A stretch of 64,000 bases of DNA from CAZICM01 sp964537685 (GTDB lineage Bacteria; Myxococcota_A; Polyangia; Polyangiales; Polyangiaceae): NCBI GenBank assembly GCA_964537685.1, contig CAZICM010000051.1:1-64000 (forward strand), read 5' to 3'. The notes under the pieces are model-generated. The model saw only the letters and a program-made list of their open reading frames with translations, ran no database searches and was not told the DNA's origin. Shown in pieces: positions 24,401-32,638 of the stretch. A program made the position numbers and the translations under genes. The number at the start of each line of letters is the position of its first letter. Within the stretch, counting starts at the first letter, position 1.

Positions 24401-25756
24401 GGCCCTCGGCGTATAACCGCTACGCCTCATGCTCACCCGCTTACCCCCATCCTCCACCACAGCATCCGCCAAGGTAGACAAATCCGAACCCACACCCGCC
24501 GAACCCAAATCCACATTCAGCGAAAACTCGCCGATCTGCGCCGCATCATCGGAACGCATGGGATACACATATTCCAAACGGTTTTCCCGCGCGCTCAAGA
24601 GCTCCATATAACGGAGCACCACCCGGCGCGACCCCGACGCGGGCACCGGGAAAATCCTCGCCCTATAGCTTCGCCCATCAATCCATTCCAGCAAGGCCGG
24701 CTCATTGCGCTGCACCACGGCCCTCGCATATTGAGCCGCCGCCTCTTGCTTCTCTATCACTTCGCCTTCCACCAAAGCTCCATTGGTCTCCACCGCAAAC
24801 GAAGTCACGATGGCCCGCTCGGGAAGCGTAAACCAATACCACCCTTCAACTTCCCGCCCTCCCGGATTGGAAAAGGTCTGATCGACCTGCGTTTCGGCCA
24901 AACCATCGCGAAGCACCGCCTGCACCGACTGACGGCTAATCTCAAGCGTCCGCGCCGCCGTTCCAGGCAGCGCGTTCTTATCGATTCCATAAATGCGGCC
25001 CGCCCCGCTCGCCACCCCGCTCACCGGGCGATTGTCCCCCATGCCTCCAGTCCAATCATCCCAATACGCCATGGGTGAGACCTTAGGCGCCGCGCCCTTG
25101 GCGATTTTAGCCTGCTCGCCCGCATTCACCTCCACCCGGCCCGCGGGCGAATTCACAACCGCCAAACCTCGGGTCACCACCACATTAATTTCCCCGCCCT
25201 GCTCCATCCTCATCGACAAACCGGCATCCGCGGCTGAAATCGTCGTATCTCCAATTTTATGCACCAAACTCCCCCGCTCACTAGGAGGAGCATCGAGCCA
25301 CATTTCGCCTTCGCTCACAGTGACCCCGGCTTCACCGAGCATCACCCTTGAATCGCTTCGAAGCACAATGGACGAACCATCGGAGAGCCTCACCAGCGCG
25401 CGGGCGCCCTTACCTGTATGCAGCTCGGCACCGCTGGGCAGCGGCACGCCCGAGATAAGGGTACTCTCTTGATTATCGCGTTTTAGAGTCACATCGCCGG
25501 CAGCCAGCTCGAGCCTAGCACCGATAGGATTGGCGCGGGAAGGCGGAGGACTTTGAATAACGGCCAAGCCGACGAGACTGGCGACAAGCAGCGTCAACCC
25601 CACACCGAAACTCACCAGCAGCCCCCGCTTCAGGGGACGTTTTGGAAGAGGAGGAGGGACAAAAGGAGGCGGGGTAGAATGAGGATTGGGCGTAGGCGCC
25701 AAAGGAACGAGAGGAGCTTGTTGGACGGGGTGGTCGGGGGAAGAAGAATCGCTCAT
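21425..25756 (-). CDS. FecR/VIT/von Willebrand factor A protein with C-terminal TPR-like domain
   Basis: This 1443-residue protein starts with a Pro-rich cytosolic tail and one membrane segment (LLVSFGVGLTLLVASLVGLAVI, about residues 47-68). A FecR-like domain (about 78-215, DGSSIVLRSDSRVMLGEAGV) follows, then a VIT domain (about 265-400, FSNPGGREVEGWYWFTLPE) and a VWA domain (about 500-680). The VWA metal site is intact: DTSAS, GGATDLG and the D of YIGDGLP. A low-complexity Pro/Ala/Lys region (about 850-1000) precedes a helical repeat region resembling TPR. VIT-VWA proteins are usually extracytoplasmic adhesion or assembly proteins. It heads a tightly packed minus-strand gene run. Confidence 0.9.
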   Translation of the reverse strand: MSDSSSPDHPVQQAPLVPLAPTPNPHSTPPPFVPPPLPKRPLKRGLLVSFGVGLTLLVASLVGLAVIQSPPPSRANPIGARLELAAGDVTLKRDNQESTLISGVPLPSGAELHTGKGARALVRLSDGSSIVLRSDSRVMLGEAGVTVSEGEMWLDAPPSERGSLVHKIGDTTISAADAGLSMRMEQGGEINVVVTRGLAVVNSPAGRVEVNAGEQAKIAKGAAPKVSPMAYWDDWTGGMGDNRPVSGVASGAGRIYGIDKNALPGTAARTLEISRQSVQAVLRDGLAETQVDQTFSNPGGREVEGWYWFTLPERAIVTSFAVETNGALVEGEVIEKQEAAAQYARAVVQRNEPALLEWIDGRSYRARIFPVPASGSRRVVLRYMELLSARENRLEYVYPMRSDDAAQIGEFSLNVDLGSAGVGSDLSTLADAVVEDGGKRVSMRRSGYTPRADFQLEVQLKNRKAAPLRVGRFSADGDRADYLMARYAPDFDWQSMKEMPAEVAIVVDTSASGDESARSQKAQAAEAVLRALSGKDKFALIALDGTAKVLHPKDGLAEANDKEIAAALTQLAEHASGGATDLGAMFDTALSRVHGTEQPAIVYIGDGLPTSGEVSGEKLAERLRRSLSVSRARFFTVAVGLDANYSLLSELSREGGGQPFRIAEVAAGTQEVLRLVSAVKTPTITDLSLDFGAGLDEVMVSASGKVSRGEEVILLARTHHALPKEVKVKGRLGAKDFERVYPVELERGVGVTLIPRLWATEKMKRLLGQAADPDQVRGKVVELGLDYGLMTPFTSILSLESERAYSEQGIRRRYSPLRGGKLTLLDPITEDIMLGKLFPPTAVGCNAERSPASESKAAAPMEQAPMSPTPVGAAATAAAATGAGDPLSGDYASAADEGTRNELQKQLETAKTDANKMKAEAPAGGGAPRAKKAFRCDPGDPLCAGLDDDRQSNAPAPPPPPPAPGPMATTTAATAPQAAKPRVEPKTRTPGAVRIAGGVMPEPKPQEKRPKAIVLGQCSDSAKRPLSERIVLWSKRLRGNLASGELINRYEGAKAACEIADWRAEAALLDLIQAKVRTAGAAEDVLRYFSDTPDTQRFVAHAILRRSVDLSVTAAVRRVLWSERVRWAELDNELAEMKTPEERIERLKQVLLEVPGDPEGEIRLVRLLADAGKKEEAFARGRRLRDQGLLSPALAIALGDVLAAQGFQDEAIRTYSELVEFDSESPASRKLLGDILLRHGWYAPAYRQYKSLTEMPASDASSFLRMAAAAAGTGRVDEALRIQRQVANAEGTPGPDDPRQWARLLSAARLARLLAAPDAQKPSEPDFVNSVTRKLKELGLFSGPSALVLLTWEDYEALLSLAAYEGDKEVPLSGLMDASPVGLVGLLLPAADLERLRFAARWKKDSPGRDVKWVYSTLIWDGKAFQVKVKEESLSKTSKEAPL

Positions 25757-25900
25757 GGCTACCTCAGATGCGTGTAGGCGGGTCCGCTTGGGTCATATCG
25801 AAGGGGCAAAAACAGCGGACGGCGCGCATCATCGCCTAAAAACGAGCGAAGGGGAAGGATCTTTCAGGAAAATTTTTTGGGGCTGAATAGGGAATCAAAA

Positions 25901-26397
25901 TTACGGCTTTCGAGGCAACTTCTTCATTGCATCTTCTAGATGACGCATCATTTCAAGCTCCCCCTCTTCCTCCCGCACCCGCCGCCTTCGCTCCTCATAA
26001 CGTTCATATTCATTGGCGGCCTTTAATTCAGCGGCATCCCGGCTTACTTTCCCCGCATTGATCCCCCTTGCGCACAACATCGCCTTTCCAACTGGTCAAG
26101 CCCATATTGGGCAACTCCGCATTCACACGCTCAAAAATATCCGGCGCTCACTGGCGCGGATATCGCGGATGCGCTCAAGCAGTTCATCGCAATGTCCCGC
26201 GAGATCCTTCGCTCACCCTCGGAAAAAATTTCCTTCAGATGGTGATTCACCGTATTCACGCCACTCTGATAAAGTTCAGCAATCAGCTTTTGAGGAAGCC
26301 AAACCGTCTGACCTTCAAAACGGCACTGAATGCGTACCCGGCCATCTTCGCTCTGAAACAAAACAATGGACGATTGAGGCAACTCAGGAGTTGTCAT
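25901..26397 (-). pseudogene. Decayed RhuM-family gene
   Basis: From ATG 26397, about 55 residues match the RhuM N-terminus: SSIVLFQSEDGRVRIQCRFE, TVWLPQKLIAELY and EIFSEGE. The reading frame then breaks. Separate remnants follow: ELLERIRDIRASERR (26185-26141), a block with NMGLTSWKGDVVRKGD in another frame, and a C-terminal block with AGKVSRDAAELKAANEYERY ending at the TAA at 25901. These correspond to successive parts of RhuM with internal deletions and shifts. RhuM proteins are associated with genomic islands; this copy is inactive. It occupies most of the gap between the VWA and PHP genes. Confidence 0.72.
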
Positions 26398-26523
26398 GCT
26401 TCTTAAACCTGGAACTTGTGGAGCCCCCTTCCTCTATCTCTCACATCCCCCAATTCCTCGCAACCCCAAAATCCCCATTGCGCTCCTCCCCGTTCTCGTC
26501 TACCCTCAGCCCCGCTTCTCCCC

Positions 26524-27846
26524 ATGCCCGCTCCCTCCCGCAATACCATCATCCTCGCCGCCCTCGCTTCCCTCACCATCGCCACCGCCGCATTCACTTG
26601 GTCCAGAAATTCCACGCCCCCTCCCCCTCCCCAACCTCCAGCCCCAGATACCCCCCTCCTCCACCCCCAACACTTGGATTGGTATAAAGGAAACCTCCAT
26701 ACCCATACCTGGTGGAGCGATGGAGATTCCCCTCCCGAAATCGCCATCCAATGGTATCAATCCCATGACTACAACTTTCTCCTGCTCACCGAACACAATG
26801 TCCTGATGGAAGGCGAACATTGGTTCTATCCCTATGACCACGATCGCAAAAAAGCCGCTGAACTCTACGAAAAAACCTTCCCCGGCTCCTTCGAAAAACG
26901 TAAACCCGATCTCAACTTCCACTACCGCCTTCGCACCCTCGCCGAATTGCGCCGCCGCTTCGAACAAACAGGCCGCTTCGCCCTCCTCCAAGGCGAGGAA
27001 ATTACAGACCATTTAGGCGATACCCCCGTTCATCTCAATGCCTTTCATTTGGCCCAGCTTGTCCCTCCTCAAGGCGGCTCTTCTATCCGGGAGATTCTTC
27101 AACACAATCTTCAAGCCGTCCAGCGCCAGCGAATATCCACCGGACAACCCATGCTCACCTTTATCAATCATCCCAATTTCGGCTGGGCACTAAAACCCGA
27201 GGATATTGCCCCCATCCCCGAAGCCCGCTTCTTCGAAGTCTACAATGGCCATCAAGGCACCCGCAATCACGGCGATCCTCGCGGCGCCAGGCTCTCCACC
27301 GAAAGGCTCTGGGATATCGTGCTCACCGAAAGGCTGGCCAAATACAAACTTCCTCTCCTCTACGGTATCGCTACCGATGATGCCCACATGTATGTCGACT
27401 TTCCCAAGCTATCCAATCCAGGCCGGGGCTGGGTCATGGTGCTTTCTTCTTCCCTCAATGCCGCCGATCTGGCCAAAGCCCTCGAATCCGGCGCTTTTTA
27501 TGCGAGCTCAGGCGTAACGATCTCGAGAATTTCCTTTAGCGATCAAACCCTGCGCATCGAAATCCAAGCCAAAGACGGCGTTATCTATTCCACCCGTTTT
27601 ATTGGAACCTTAAAAGGCGAAGAAGACAAGCCCGCCCATGTGGGCAAGCTCTTATCGGAACAAGAAGGCCCCGTCGCCTCGTATCGAATGAGCGGCCTCG
27701 AATGGTATGTACGGGCTCAAATCACATCGAGCACGCCTCATCCCAACCCCCATCGGGAAGGAGACCGCGAAGAAGCCTGGATACAGCCCATCACCCGTGA
27801 ATTTTCTTCTCCCGAAGGGCTGGATCTTCGCCCTCAACTCCGATAA
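26524..27846 (+). CDS. PHP-domain metal-dependent phosphoesterase, membrane-anchored
   Basis: A 440-residue protein with an N-terminal anchor or signal (IILAALASLTIATAAFTW), a Pro-rich linker, then a PHP-type metal-binding core. Motifs in order: NLHTHTWWSDG, LLTEHNV, a Glu in LLQGEEITDH, FINHPNFGW, and GIATDDAHMY near the end of the core. PHP enzymes hydrolyse phosphoesters with a trinuclear metal site, but the substrate is unknown. ATG 26524 is chosen to give a plausible anchor; the frame extends to 26416 without a better start. It ends 13 bases before an FGE-like lipoprotein gene, so an operon is likely. Confidence 0.85.
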   Translation: MPAPSRNTIILAALASLTIATAAFTWSRNSTPPPPPQPPAPDTPLLHPQHLDWYKGNLHTHTWWSDGDSPPEIAIQWYQSHDYNFLLLTEHNVLMEGEHWFYPYDHDRKKAAELYEKTFPGSFEKRKPDLNFHYRLRTLAELRRRFEQTGRFALLQGEEITDHLGDTPVHLNAFHLAQLVPPQGGSSIREILQHNLQAVQRQRISTGQPMLTFINHPNFGWALKPEDIAPIPEARFFEVYNGHQGTRNHGDPRGARLSTERLWDIVLTERLAKYKLPLLYGIATDDAHMYVDFPKLSNPGRGWVMVLSSSLNAADLAKALESGAFYASSGVTISRISFSDQTLRIEIQAKDGVIYSTRFIGTLKGEEDKPAHVGKLLSEQEGPVASYRMSGLEWYVRAQITSSTPHPNPHREGDREEAWIQPITREFSSPEGLDLRPQLR

Positions 27847-27859
27847 GGTGCGGCCCACT

Positions 27860-28741
27860 ATGCTTCCATCATCCGGGGCGCCTATGCTTCAATCGGCTTG
27901 TATTCAAGCCTTATCGCTCTTAAGCCTGCTTTGTCTCGCCGGCTGTAAACAAGAACCGGCCCAAGCCCAGGCGTCCCCATCCAGCAGCTCCTCAAGCCCT
28001 ATCCCCTCCGCTACCTCTGCCCCCGCTCCCCCTGCTCCATCCCCCTGCCCCGAAGAAATGGCCCATGTTGGAACCTATTGCATCGATCGCTGGGAAGCCC
28101 ATCTGGTTTTAGCGGATGCCCCCGATCAAGTATTACCCTATTATGAAACACCCAAGCCCAAAGCCAAAATTGCCGCCCGCTCAAAAGCAGGCATCCATCC
28201 TCAAGGCTACATCAACCGAAAAGACGCCGCCAAAGCCTGCAAAGCCGCTCAAAAACGCCTATGCTCGGCCAAGGAATGGCATGGAGCCTGTATTGGCAGC
28301 CAAAAGACCCGTTATCCTTATGGCGAAAGCGAAATCAAAGGGCGCTGCAACACGGGCAAAGACCATCTCATGCAGCAAATGTTTGGGATGAATGTGAAAT
28401 TTACCTATGGGCTTCATTACAACAATCCCAAACTCTTAAAAGAGCCTGGTTTTTTGGCCAAGACCGGCGACTTTAGCGACTGCACCAATGACCATGGGCT
28501 CTATGATATGGTGGGGAATCTGCATGAATGGATAGCCGATGATGGCTCGATAAGCCTAGCGAAAAAGCTCCCCCTGGATTTTGGTCCCGAATTGCTTGGG
28601 GCGCCTGGAACGGGCGTATTTATGGGCGGGTATTTTAGTTCCCAAGGGGAGCATGGACGGGGCTGTGTCTATGCGACGGCCACCCATTCACCGGACTATC
28701 ACGATTATTCAACCGGGTTTCGATGCTGCCGGGATGAATAA
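27860..28741 (+). CDS. FGE/SUMF1-like (sulfatase-modifying factor fold) lipoprotein, probably not an active FGE
   Basis: A 293-residue protein with a lipoprotein signal (LLCLAGC) and a Ser/Pro/Ala linker, then a formylglycine-generating-enzyme-type domain. It has CIDRWEAH, PQGYINRKDAAKAC, KRLCSAKEWHGAC, GLYDMVGNLHEWIAD and a terminal TGFRCC. The FGE active site needs a C-x4-C pair; here GCVYATAT keeps only the first position, so oxidase activity is doubtful. Such domains are also used as ligand-binding or structural modules. ATG 27860 has AAGGTG upstream; ATG 27884 would also work. It is convergent with the aldo/keto reductase, 2 bases apart. Confidence 0.85.
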   Translation: MLPSSGAPMLQSACIQALSLLSLLCLAGCKQEPAQAQASPSSSSSSPIPSATSAPAPPAPSPCPEEMAHVGTYCIDRWEAHLVLADAPDQVLPYYETPKPKAKIAARSKAGIHPQGYINRKDAAKACKAAQKRLCSAKEWHGACIGSQKTRYPYGESEIKGRCNTGKDHLMQQMFGMNVKFTYGLHYNNPKLLKEPGFLAKTGDFSDCTNDHGLYDMVGNLHEWIADDGSISLAKKLPLDFGPELLGAPGTGVFMGGYFSSQGEHGRGCVYATATHSPDYHDYSTGFRCCRDE

Positions 28742-28743
28742 GC

Positions 28744-29700
28744 CTAATACCTCGTCCCAACCGCCGCATCCATCGGAAATGCTTCGTTAATACGGGCCAA
28801 CTCTTCCTGGCTTAGCGTCACATCAAGCCCACCCAGGTTTTGCTCTAGGTACGTGCGGCGCTTGGTCCCAGGAATACACACAATATCCTCGCCCTGCGCC
28901 AAAACCCACGCCAAGGCAAGCTGCGAAGGGCTTACCCCTTTGTCTTTTGCAATTTCGCTGATCCGCTCCACCAGCGCTAGGTTCTTCTCAAAATTTTCAC
29001 CTTGAAATCGTGGGCTCTTTCGCCTCCAATCCCCCTCAGGTAAATCTTCGAACTTCTTGAATTGTCCCGCCAAAAATCCCCGGCCCAAGGGGCTGTAGGC
29101 CACAAAGCCAATGCCCAATGCCCGGGTTGCCGCGAAAATCTCTTTCTCGGGCTCCCGGCTCCACAAAGAATATTCCGTCTGCAAGGCCGTAATCGGATGC
29201 ACCGCCTGCGCCCGCCGAATCATCTCGGGACTCGCCTCCGATAAGCCAATATAACGCACCTTGCCCGCTTTCACCAATTCGGCCATCGTACCCACCGTGT
29301 CCTCAATCGGTACTTTAGGATCGACCCGATGCTGATAATAGAGATCGATATGATTTAATCCCAGCCGCTTTAACGACGCATCACAAGCCGAACGAACATA
29401 ATCCGGTGTGCTGTTCAGACCTAAAAATTCCCCCTTTTCATTGCGCTGAACACCGAATTTCGTCGCCAATATCACCTTGTCCCGCCGATCGGCAATGCTT
29501 TTGCCCACCAAGATCTCATTCGTAAATGGACCATACATGTCCGCCGTATCAAAGAAATTAACCCCCAATTCAATGGCCCGGTGTATCGTCGCCACCGATT
29601 CGCTTTCATCCCGCTCACCATAAAAATCGGACATGCCCATACATCCAAGGCCCATCACGGATACATTTAGATCGCTGCTTCCCAGCTTACGGTACTTCAT
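28744..29700 (-). CDS. Aldo/keto reductase
   Basis: A 318-residue NADPH-dependent AKR. The catalytic tetrad is visible: Asp and Tyr in FFDTADMYG, Lys in VILATKFG and His in YYQHRVDP. The C-terminal cofactor loop (VCIPGTKRRTYLEQN) matches the AKR11/AKR13-like group of bacterial reductases, which includes YajO- and IolS-like proteins. It is cytosolic; the substrate is not deducible. ATG 29700 is preceded by AAAGGAG with ideal spacing. It stands alone on its strand between a lipoprotein gene and the convergent FGE-like gene. Confidence 0.93.
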   Translation of the reverse strand: MKYRKLGSSDLNVSVMGLGCMGMSDFYGERDESESVATIHRAIELGVNFFDTADMYGPFTNEILVGKSIADRRDKVILATKFGVQRNEKGEFLGLNSTPDYVRSACDASLKRLGLNHIDLYYQHRVDPKVPIEDTVGTMAELVKAGKVRYIGLSEASPEMIRRAQAVHPITALQTEYSLWSREPEKEIFAATRALGIGFVAYSPLGRGFLAGQFKKFEDLPEGDWRRKSPRFQGENFEKNLALVERISEIAKDKGVSPSQLALAWVLAQGEDIVCIPGTKRRTYLEQNLGGLDVTLSQEELARINEAFPMDAAVGTRY

Positions 29701-29763
29701 TTGGTAATCTCCTTTAACCCATCAACCCATCAACCCAAAATCTTCGCTCCCAACCATGTACGT

Positions 29764-31359
29764 CTACTTTGTGGCCATGATCGGGTAAACCTGATTCACA
29801 CAAGGCGTGTCCAGACCGCCAAAACAACTGCAATCCGGCCCGCTAAACTGAAGTTCATAGGTGCCCGTCCAGGTATTTGGACCCGTAAACGAGCCCGTCA
29901 GCTTATAGGTCTCGCTACAACCGCCCGGGAGCGTTCCTATATTTGAAAAACTCCCAGAGGGACAGGTCGTCGCCGCGCCCGTCATCGGGACCGGGTTCGA
30001 GGGCGATGAGCTGATGGAGGCGCCGTTGTTCGAGAAGAGAAAGGACGACACATTCACCGAAACCAGCCCAAAACAACAGGTGTAGTTGATGGGCGCTCCA
30101 GATTTGATATAGAGGCCGTTTACATCGCATGCCATCATCTCGGTCTGGCAGGCCGAGCTGCATCCATCACCCGATACTTGATTGCCATCGTCGCAGGTCT
30201 CGCCCGCGTTGATCATCCCATTGCCACATGGATTGCACAGGGATGTGTCCAGGCTGCAATCGGCCTTGCATCCTAGCATGCCACTGCCAAAGCCCGCCGA
30301 GACGCAGGTTTGACCGGCAAGATTGGCCCCGTCGCATTGTTCGCCCGCATTAATGGCTCCATTGCCACAGGGATTGCACAAGGATGTGTCCAGCGTGCAA
30401 TCGGCCTTGCATCCCAGCATGCCACTGCCAAATCCCGCCGAGATGCAGGTTTGACCGGCAAGATTGGCCCCGTCGCATTGTTCGCCCGCGTCAACGGCGC
30501 CATTGCCACATGGATCGCAGCCGGTGGTGTCGAGGAAGCAGCCCGGCAGACAGGCGAGCATGCCGCCCCCATAGCCGAGGGAGACACAGGTATTTACCCC
30601 CAGATCCATGCCATCACAGGGCTCGTTGCCATCGATAGCGCCATTGCCGCAGGTATCACAGCCCGATGTATCGAGCGTGCAGTCGGGGGTGCATGCGATT
30701 ACCCCGCCACCAAACCCTTCGCCTTGGCAGGTATGGCCGCCCAAAAAAGACCCATCGCACAATTCATCCTGATCGAGCACGCCATTGCCGCATTGACAGA
30801 CCCGGATATCGTAGGTGCAATCGGGGTTGCACGAGGGGTTGGCTCCGCTTTGAGGGTAGCCTAGGGCCTGACAGCTTGTGGCGATAAGCGGGTCGCCTTG
30901 GGCATCGAAATCGCAATCTTCGTTGAGAATGGCATCGATAACGCCATTCCCACAGCCCGAACAGCCAGACAGATCGAAGGTGCAGCTCGGCGTGCAGGGC
31001 GCGGGGCCACCTGAAAACCCGAGATTTTCGCAGGTTGAGGCGGCGCCGTCGCATTCTTCGCCGGATTCGGGGACGCCATTGCCACAGACGGGGGGCGCGC
31101 CTCCTGTTCCGCCTTCGCCGCCCGAGCCGCCCGTGCTTCCCGAGCCGCCCGTACTTCCTGCGCCGCCCACGCCGGCCGTGCCTCCTGCCCCCGCGGTGCC
31201 GGAGTGGCCGCCCGTTGCCGTATCACCACCACCGCTCGACGTAGATGAATGCGCGACCGAACCTGAATCCGCCGACTCCCCTTCAGCGCAGGCGGCGGCG
31301 CTTGAACAAGCCGCGATAACAAGCCAAAGCGAAGCTTTGCGAAGCGCTGTGATCTTCAT
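29764..31359 (-). CDS. Lipoprotein with DUF4215-type Cys-rich repeats
   Basis: A 531-residue secreted lipoprotein (signal with SSAAACAEG lipobox region) followed by a Gly/Thr/Ser-rich linker to about residue 90. About eight Cys-rich units then begin with CGNGxxDxGExCDG, the DUF4215 or 'myxococcus cysteine-rich repeat' signature, with the terminal unit CGNGMINAGETCDDGN. The C-terminal 125 residues (YTCCFGLVSVNVSS onward) are a separate beta-rich region ending in QVYPIMATK. Two neighbouring units are nearly identical at DNA level, showing recent duplication. These proteins are common in Myxococcota cell surfaces; the ligand is unknown. Confidence 0.85.
   Translation of the reverse strand: MKITALRKASLWLVIAACSSAAACAEGESADSGSVAHSSTSSGGGDTATGGHSGTAGAGGTAGVGGAGSTGGSGSTGGSGGEGGTGGAPPVCGNGVPESGEECDGAASTCENLGFSGGPAPCTPSCTFDLSGCSGCGNGVIDAILNEDCDFDAQGDPLIATSCQALGYPQSGANPSCNPDCTYDIRVCQCGNGVLDQDELCDGSFLGGHTCQGEGFGGGVIACTPDCTLDTSGCDTCGNGAIDGNEPCDGMDLGVNTCVSLGYGGGMLACLPGCFLDTTGCDPCGNGAVDAGEQCDGANLAGQTCISAGFGSGMLGCKADCTLDTSLCNPCGNGAINAGEQCDGANLAGQTCVSAGFGSGMLGCKADCSLDTSLCNPCGNGMINAGETCDDGNQVSGDGCSSACQTEMMACDVNGLYIKSGAPINYTCCFGLVSVNVSSFLFSNNGASISSSPSNPVPMTGAATTCPSGSFSNIGTLPGGCSETYKLTGSFTGPNTWTGTYELQFSGPDCSCFGGLDTPCVNQVYPIMATK
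30230..30511. repeat. Two near-identical 141-bp coding repeats
   Basis: The sequences around 30257-30290 and 30398-30431, including the shared AATCGGCCTTGCATC core, recur at a 141-base period with few differences. Each encodes one 47-residue Cys-rich unit of the lipoprotein at 29764-31359. Confidence 0.75.
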
Positions 31360-31446
31360 TGGGGCAACCTATCATAGTCCCCTGCGTTTCAACAAGATCG
31401 CGCAAACGCATTCGCTGATTTTCCGTCCATACGCTAAAAACAAGGC

Positions 31447-31616
31447 CGATACGATGGGCTGCCCATCGCCCCGTCCTTGAAAAGAACTCGATATCATCGG
31501 CTTTATATCGCCGCGTGGTTCTTTTCAAGCTCGATACGATGGGTTGCCCATCGCACCGTCCTTGAAAAGAACTCGATATCATCGGCTTTCTATCGCCGCG
31601 TGTTTATTTTTAGCCT
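31447..31616. repeat. Tandem 85-bp intergenic repeat with nested palindromes
   Basis: Two units (31447-31531 and 31532-31616) are nearly identical over their first 70 bases. The first contains the perfect palindrome CGATGGGC-T-GCCCATCG at 31452-31468. It also contains a 12-bp inverted repeat, CTTGAAAAGAAC (31476-31487) with GTTCTTTTCAAG (31518-31529). The second unit keeps the left arm but has lost the right arm. The block fills most of the gap between two minus-strand genes and no ORF explains it. Confidence 0.75.
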
Positions 31617-32449
31617 TCCGGAGCGCTGGAGGGGCCTTCATTTTCATGATCGCCATCGTTTTTGGAGCTTGTTGAGCCCTTGGCGGCCCGGGTAGCCCCG
31701 ACCAGCGAAGGGAATTTTTCGGCGCCCTCTTCTTCACCGAGCAAGAAACGGCCTCCCCTGGCGACTTCGTTGTAGGTGCGGTAGAGATGAAGCCAAGCTC
31801 TTTTCTGCATCTCTCCCCAGTCCCCCGGCTGGTCGTGATGGCCTTGAGCCAATTCTTCGAGCAATTGATGGGCGAGGGATTTGGCCAGCTCGGCGTCTTG
31901 GGGGCCGTAGTTGCGTTTATCGTGGGAGAGTTCGGATTTTTGGCGTTTGTAGAGTTCGCTTAAGGCCACGAGATCGTTGGCTAAATCATGGTAGCCGCTG
32001 CCGACGCGGATGGCGGAAATAACGGGGCCTTCGGTGGGATGGGCTGAGAGATGATATTCGGCGCAGCGGAGCATTTTGGATTTAAGGGCAGTGGCTTGGT
32101 CGAGCAGGGCGATAGAAATTTTGGCTTCGGATTTGGTGGCTTCATCGAGGAGAAAGCGATGGCGGGCATACCAAGCGGCGCGTGCGGCGGCTGGGAGTTC
32201 GTCGACACAGGCATCGTTAAACTCGCCGGATTTGGTAAGGTTTTTAAAGCGGGAGCGAAGAGGTTCGGTTTGGGCCTGCTGGACGACGCCCAAGGCGATG
32301 GCGCAAGAGACTTGGCAATCGACGGAAACGGGTTTAAGTTCGGCTGGGGGGATGGCCATGAGGCGTTTTTTTAATTTTTTAAAGTCGGCCTCCGCGTCTT
32401 TGGCCATGGGAGTGGTTTGGGATTGGGTTTTGGGGGTGGTTTTGGGCAT
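31610..32449 (-). CDS. Hypothetical cytosolic protein, 279 aa
   Basis: I do not recognise this protein. The N-terminus is a Lys/Thr/Gln-rich tail, followed by KKLKKRLMAIPPAELKPVSV and a helical body of about 200 residues rich in Ala, Leu and charged residues (GSGYHDLANDLVALSELY, ELAKSLAHQLLEELAQG). The C-terminus is disordered and acidic (STSSKNDGDHENEGPSS). There is no signal or membrane segment. ATG 32449 has AGAGG with good spacing. Downstream on the same strand comes the 85-bp repeat block. Similar proteins may be a lineage-specific family, but that is not verifiable here. Confidence 0.75.
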   Translation of the reverse strand: MPKTTPKTQSQTTPMAKDAEADFKKLKKRLMAIPPAELKPVSVDCQVSCAIALGVVQQAQTEPLRSRFKNLTKSGEFNDACVDELPAAARAAWYARHRFLLDEATKSEAKISIALLDQATALKSKMLRCAEYHLSAHPTEGPVISAIRVGSGYHDLANDLVALSELYKRQKSELSHDKRNYGPQDAELAKSLAHQLLEELAQGHHDQPGDWGEMQKRAWLHLYRTYNEVARGGRFLLGEEEGAEKFPSLVGATRAAKGSTSSKNDGDHENEGPSSAPEG

Positions 32450-32494
32450 GGGAAACCTCTTTCTTAATTATCCTTATGGATAAATACTGCTGGA

Positions 32495-32635
32495 TTACGT
32501 GTGAAAGCAATGGCAGCCGTTGTCATCCACCTGAAGATGAAGCAAATCTACCTCTCGGCAAAGGTCGCGAATCGAATCATACGTATCCATGTCGGATGCC
32601 GCCTGTACTGCAAACGCTTCGCTTTGTGTGGTCAT
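32495..32635 (-). CDS. Small ORF, 46 aa, downstream of a broken gene
   Basis: ATG 32635 to TAA 32495 encodes MTTQSEAFAVQAASDMDTYD... ending DNGCHCFHT. It starts 3 bases after the stop of the preceding broken small gene, an arrangement typical of coupled translation. No family is recognised, there is no signal peptide, and two Cys lie near the C-terminus. Its length makes it weak evidence on its own. Confidence 0.35.
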   Translation of the reverse strand: MTTQSEAFAVQAASDMDTYDSIRDLCREVDLLHLQVDDNGCHCFHT

Positions 32636-32638
32636 GGC

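Noticed and set aside
31447..31616. Repeat considered as a CRISPR array
   Set aside because: There are only two units, they touch with no spacer, and no cas gene is near.
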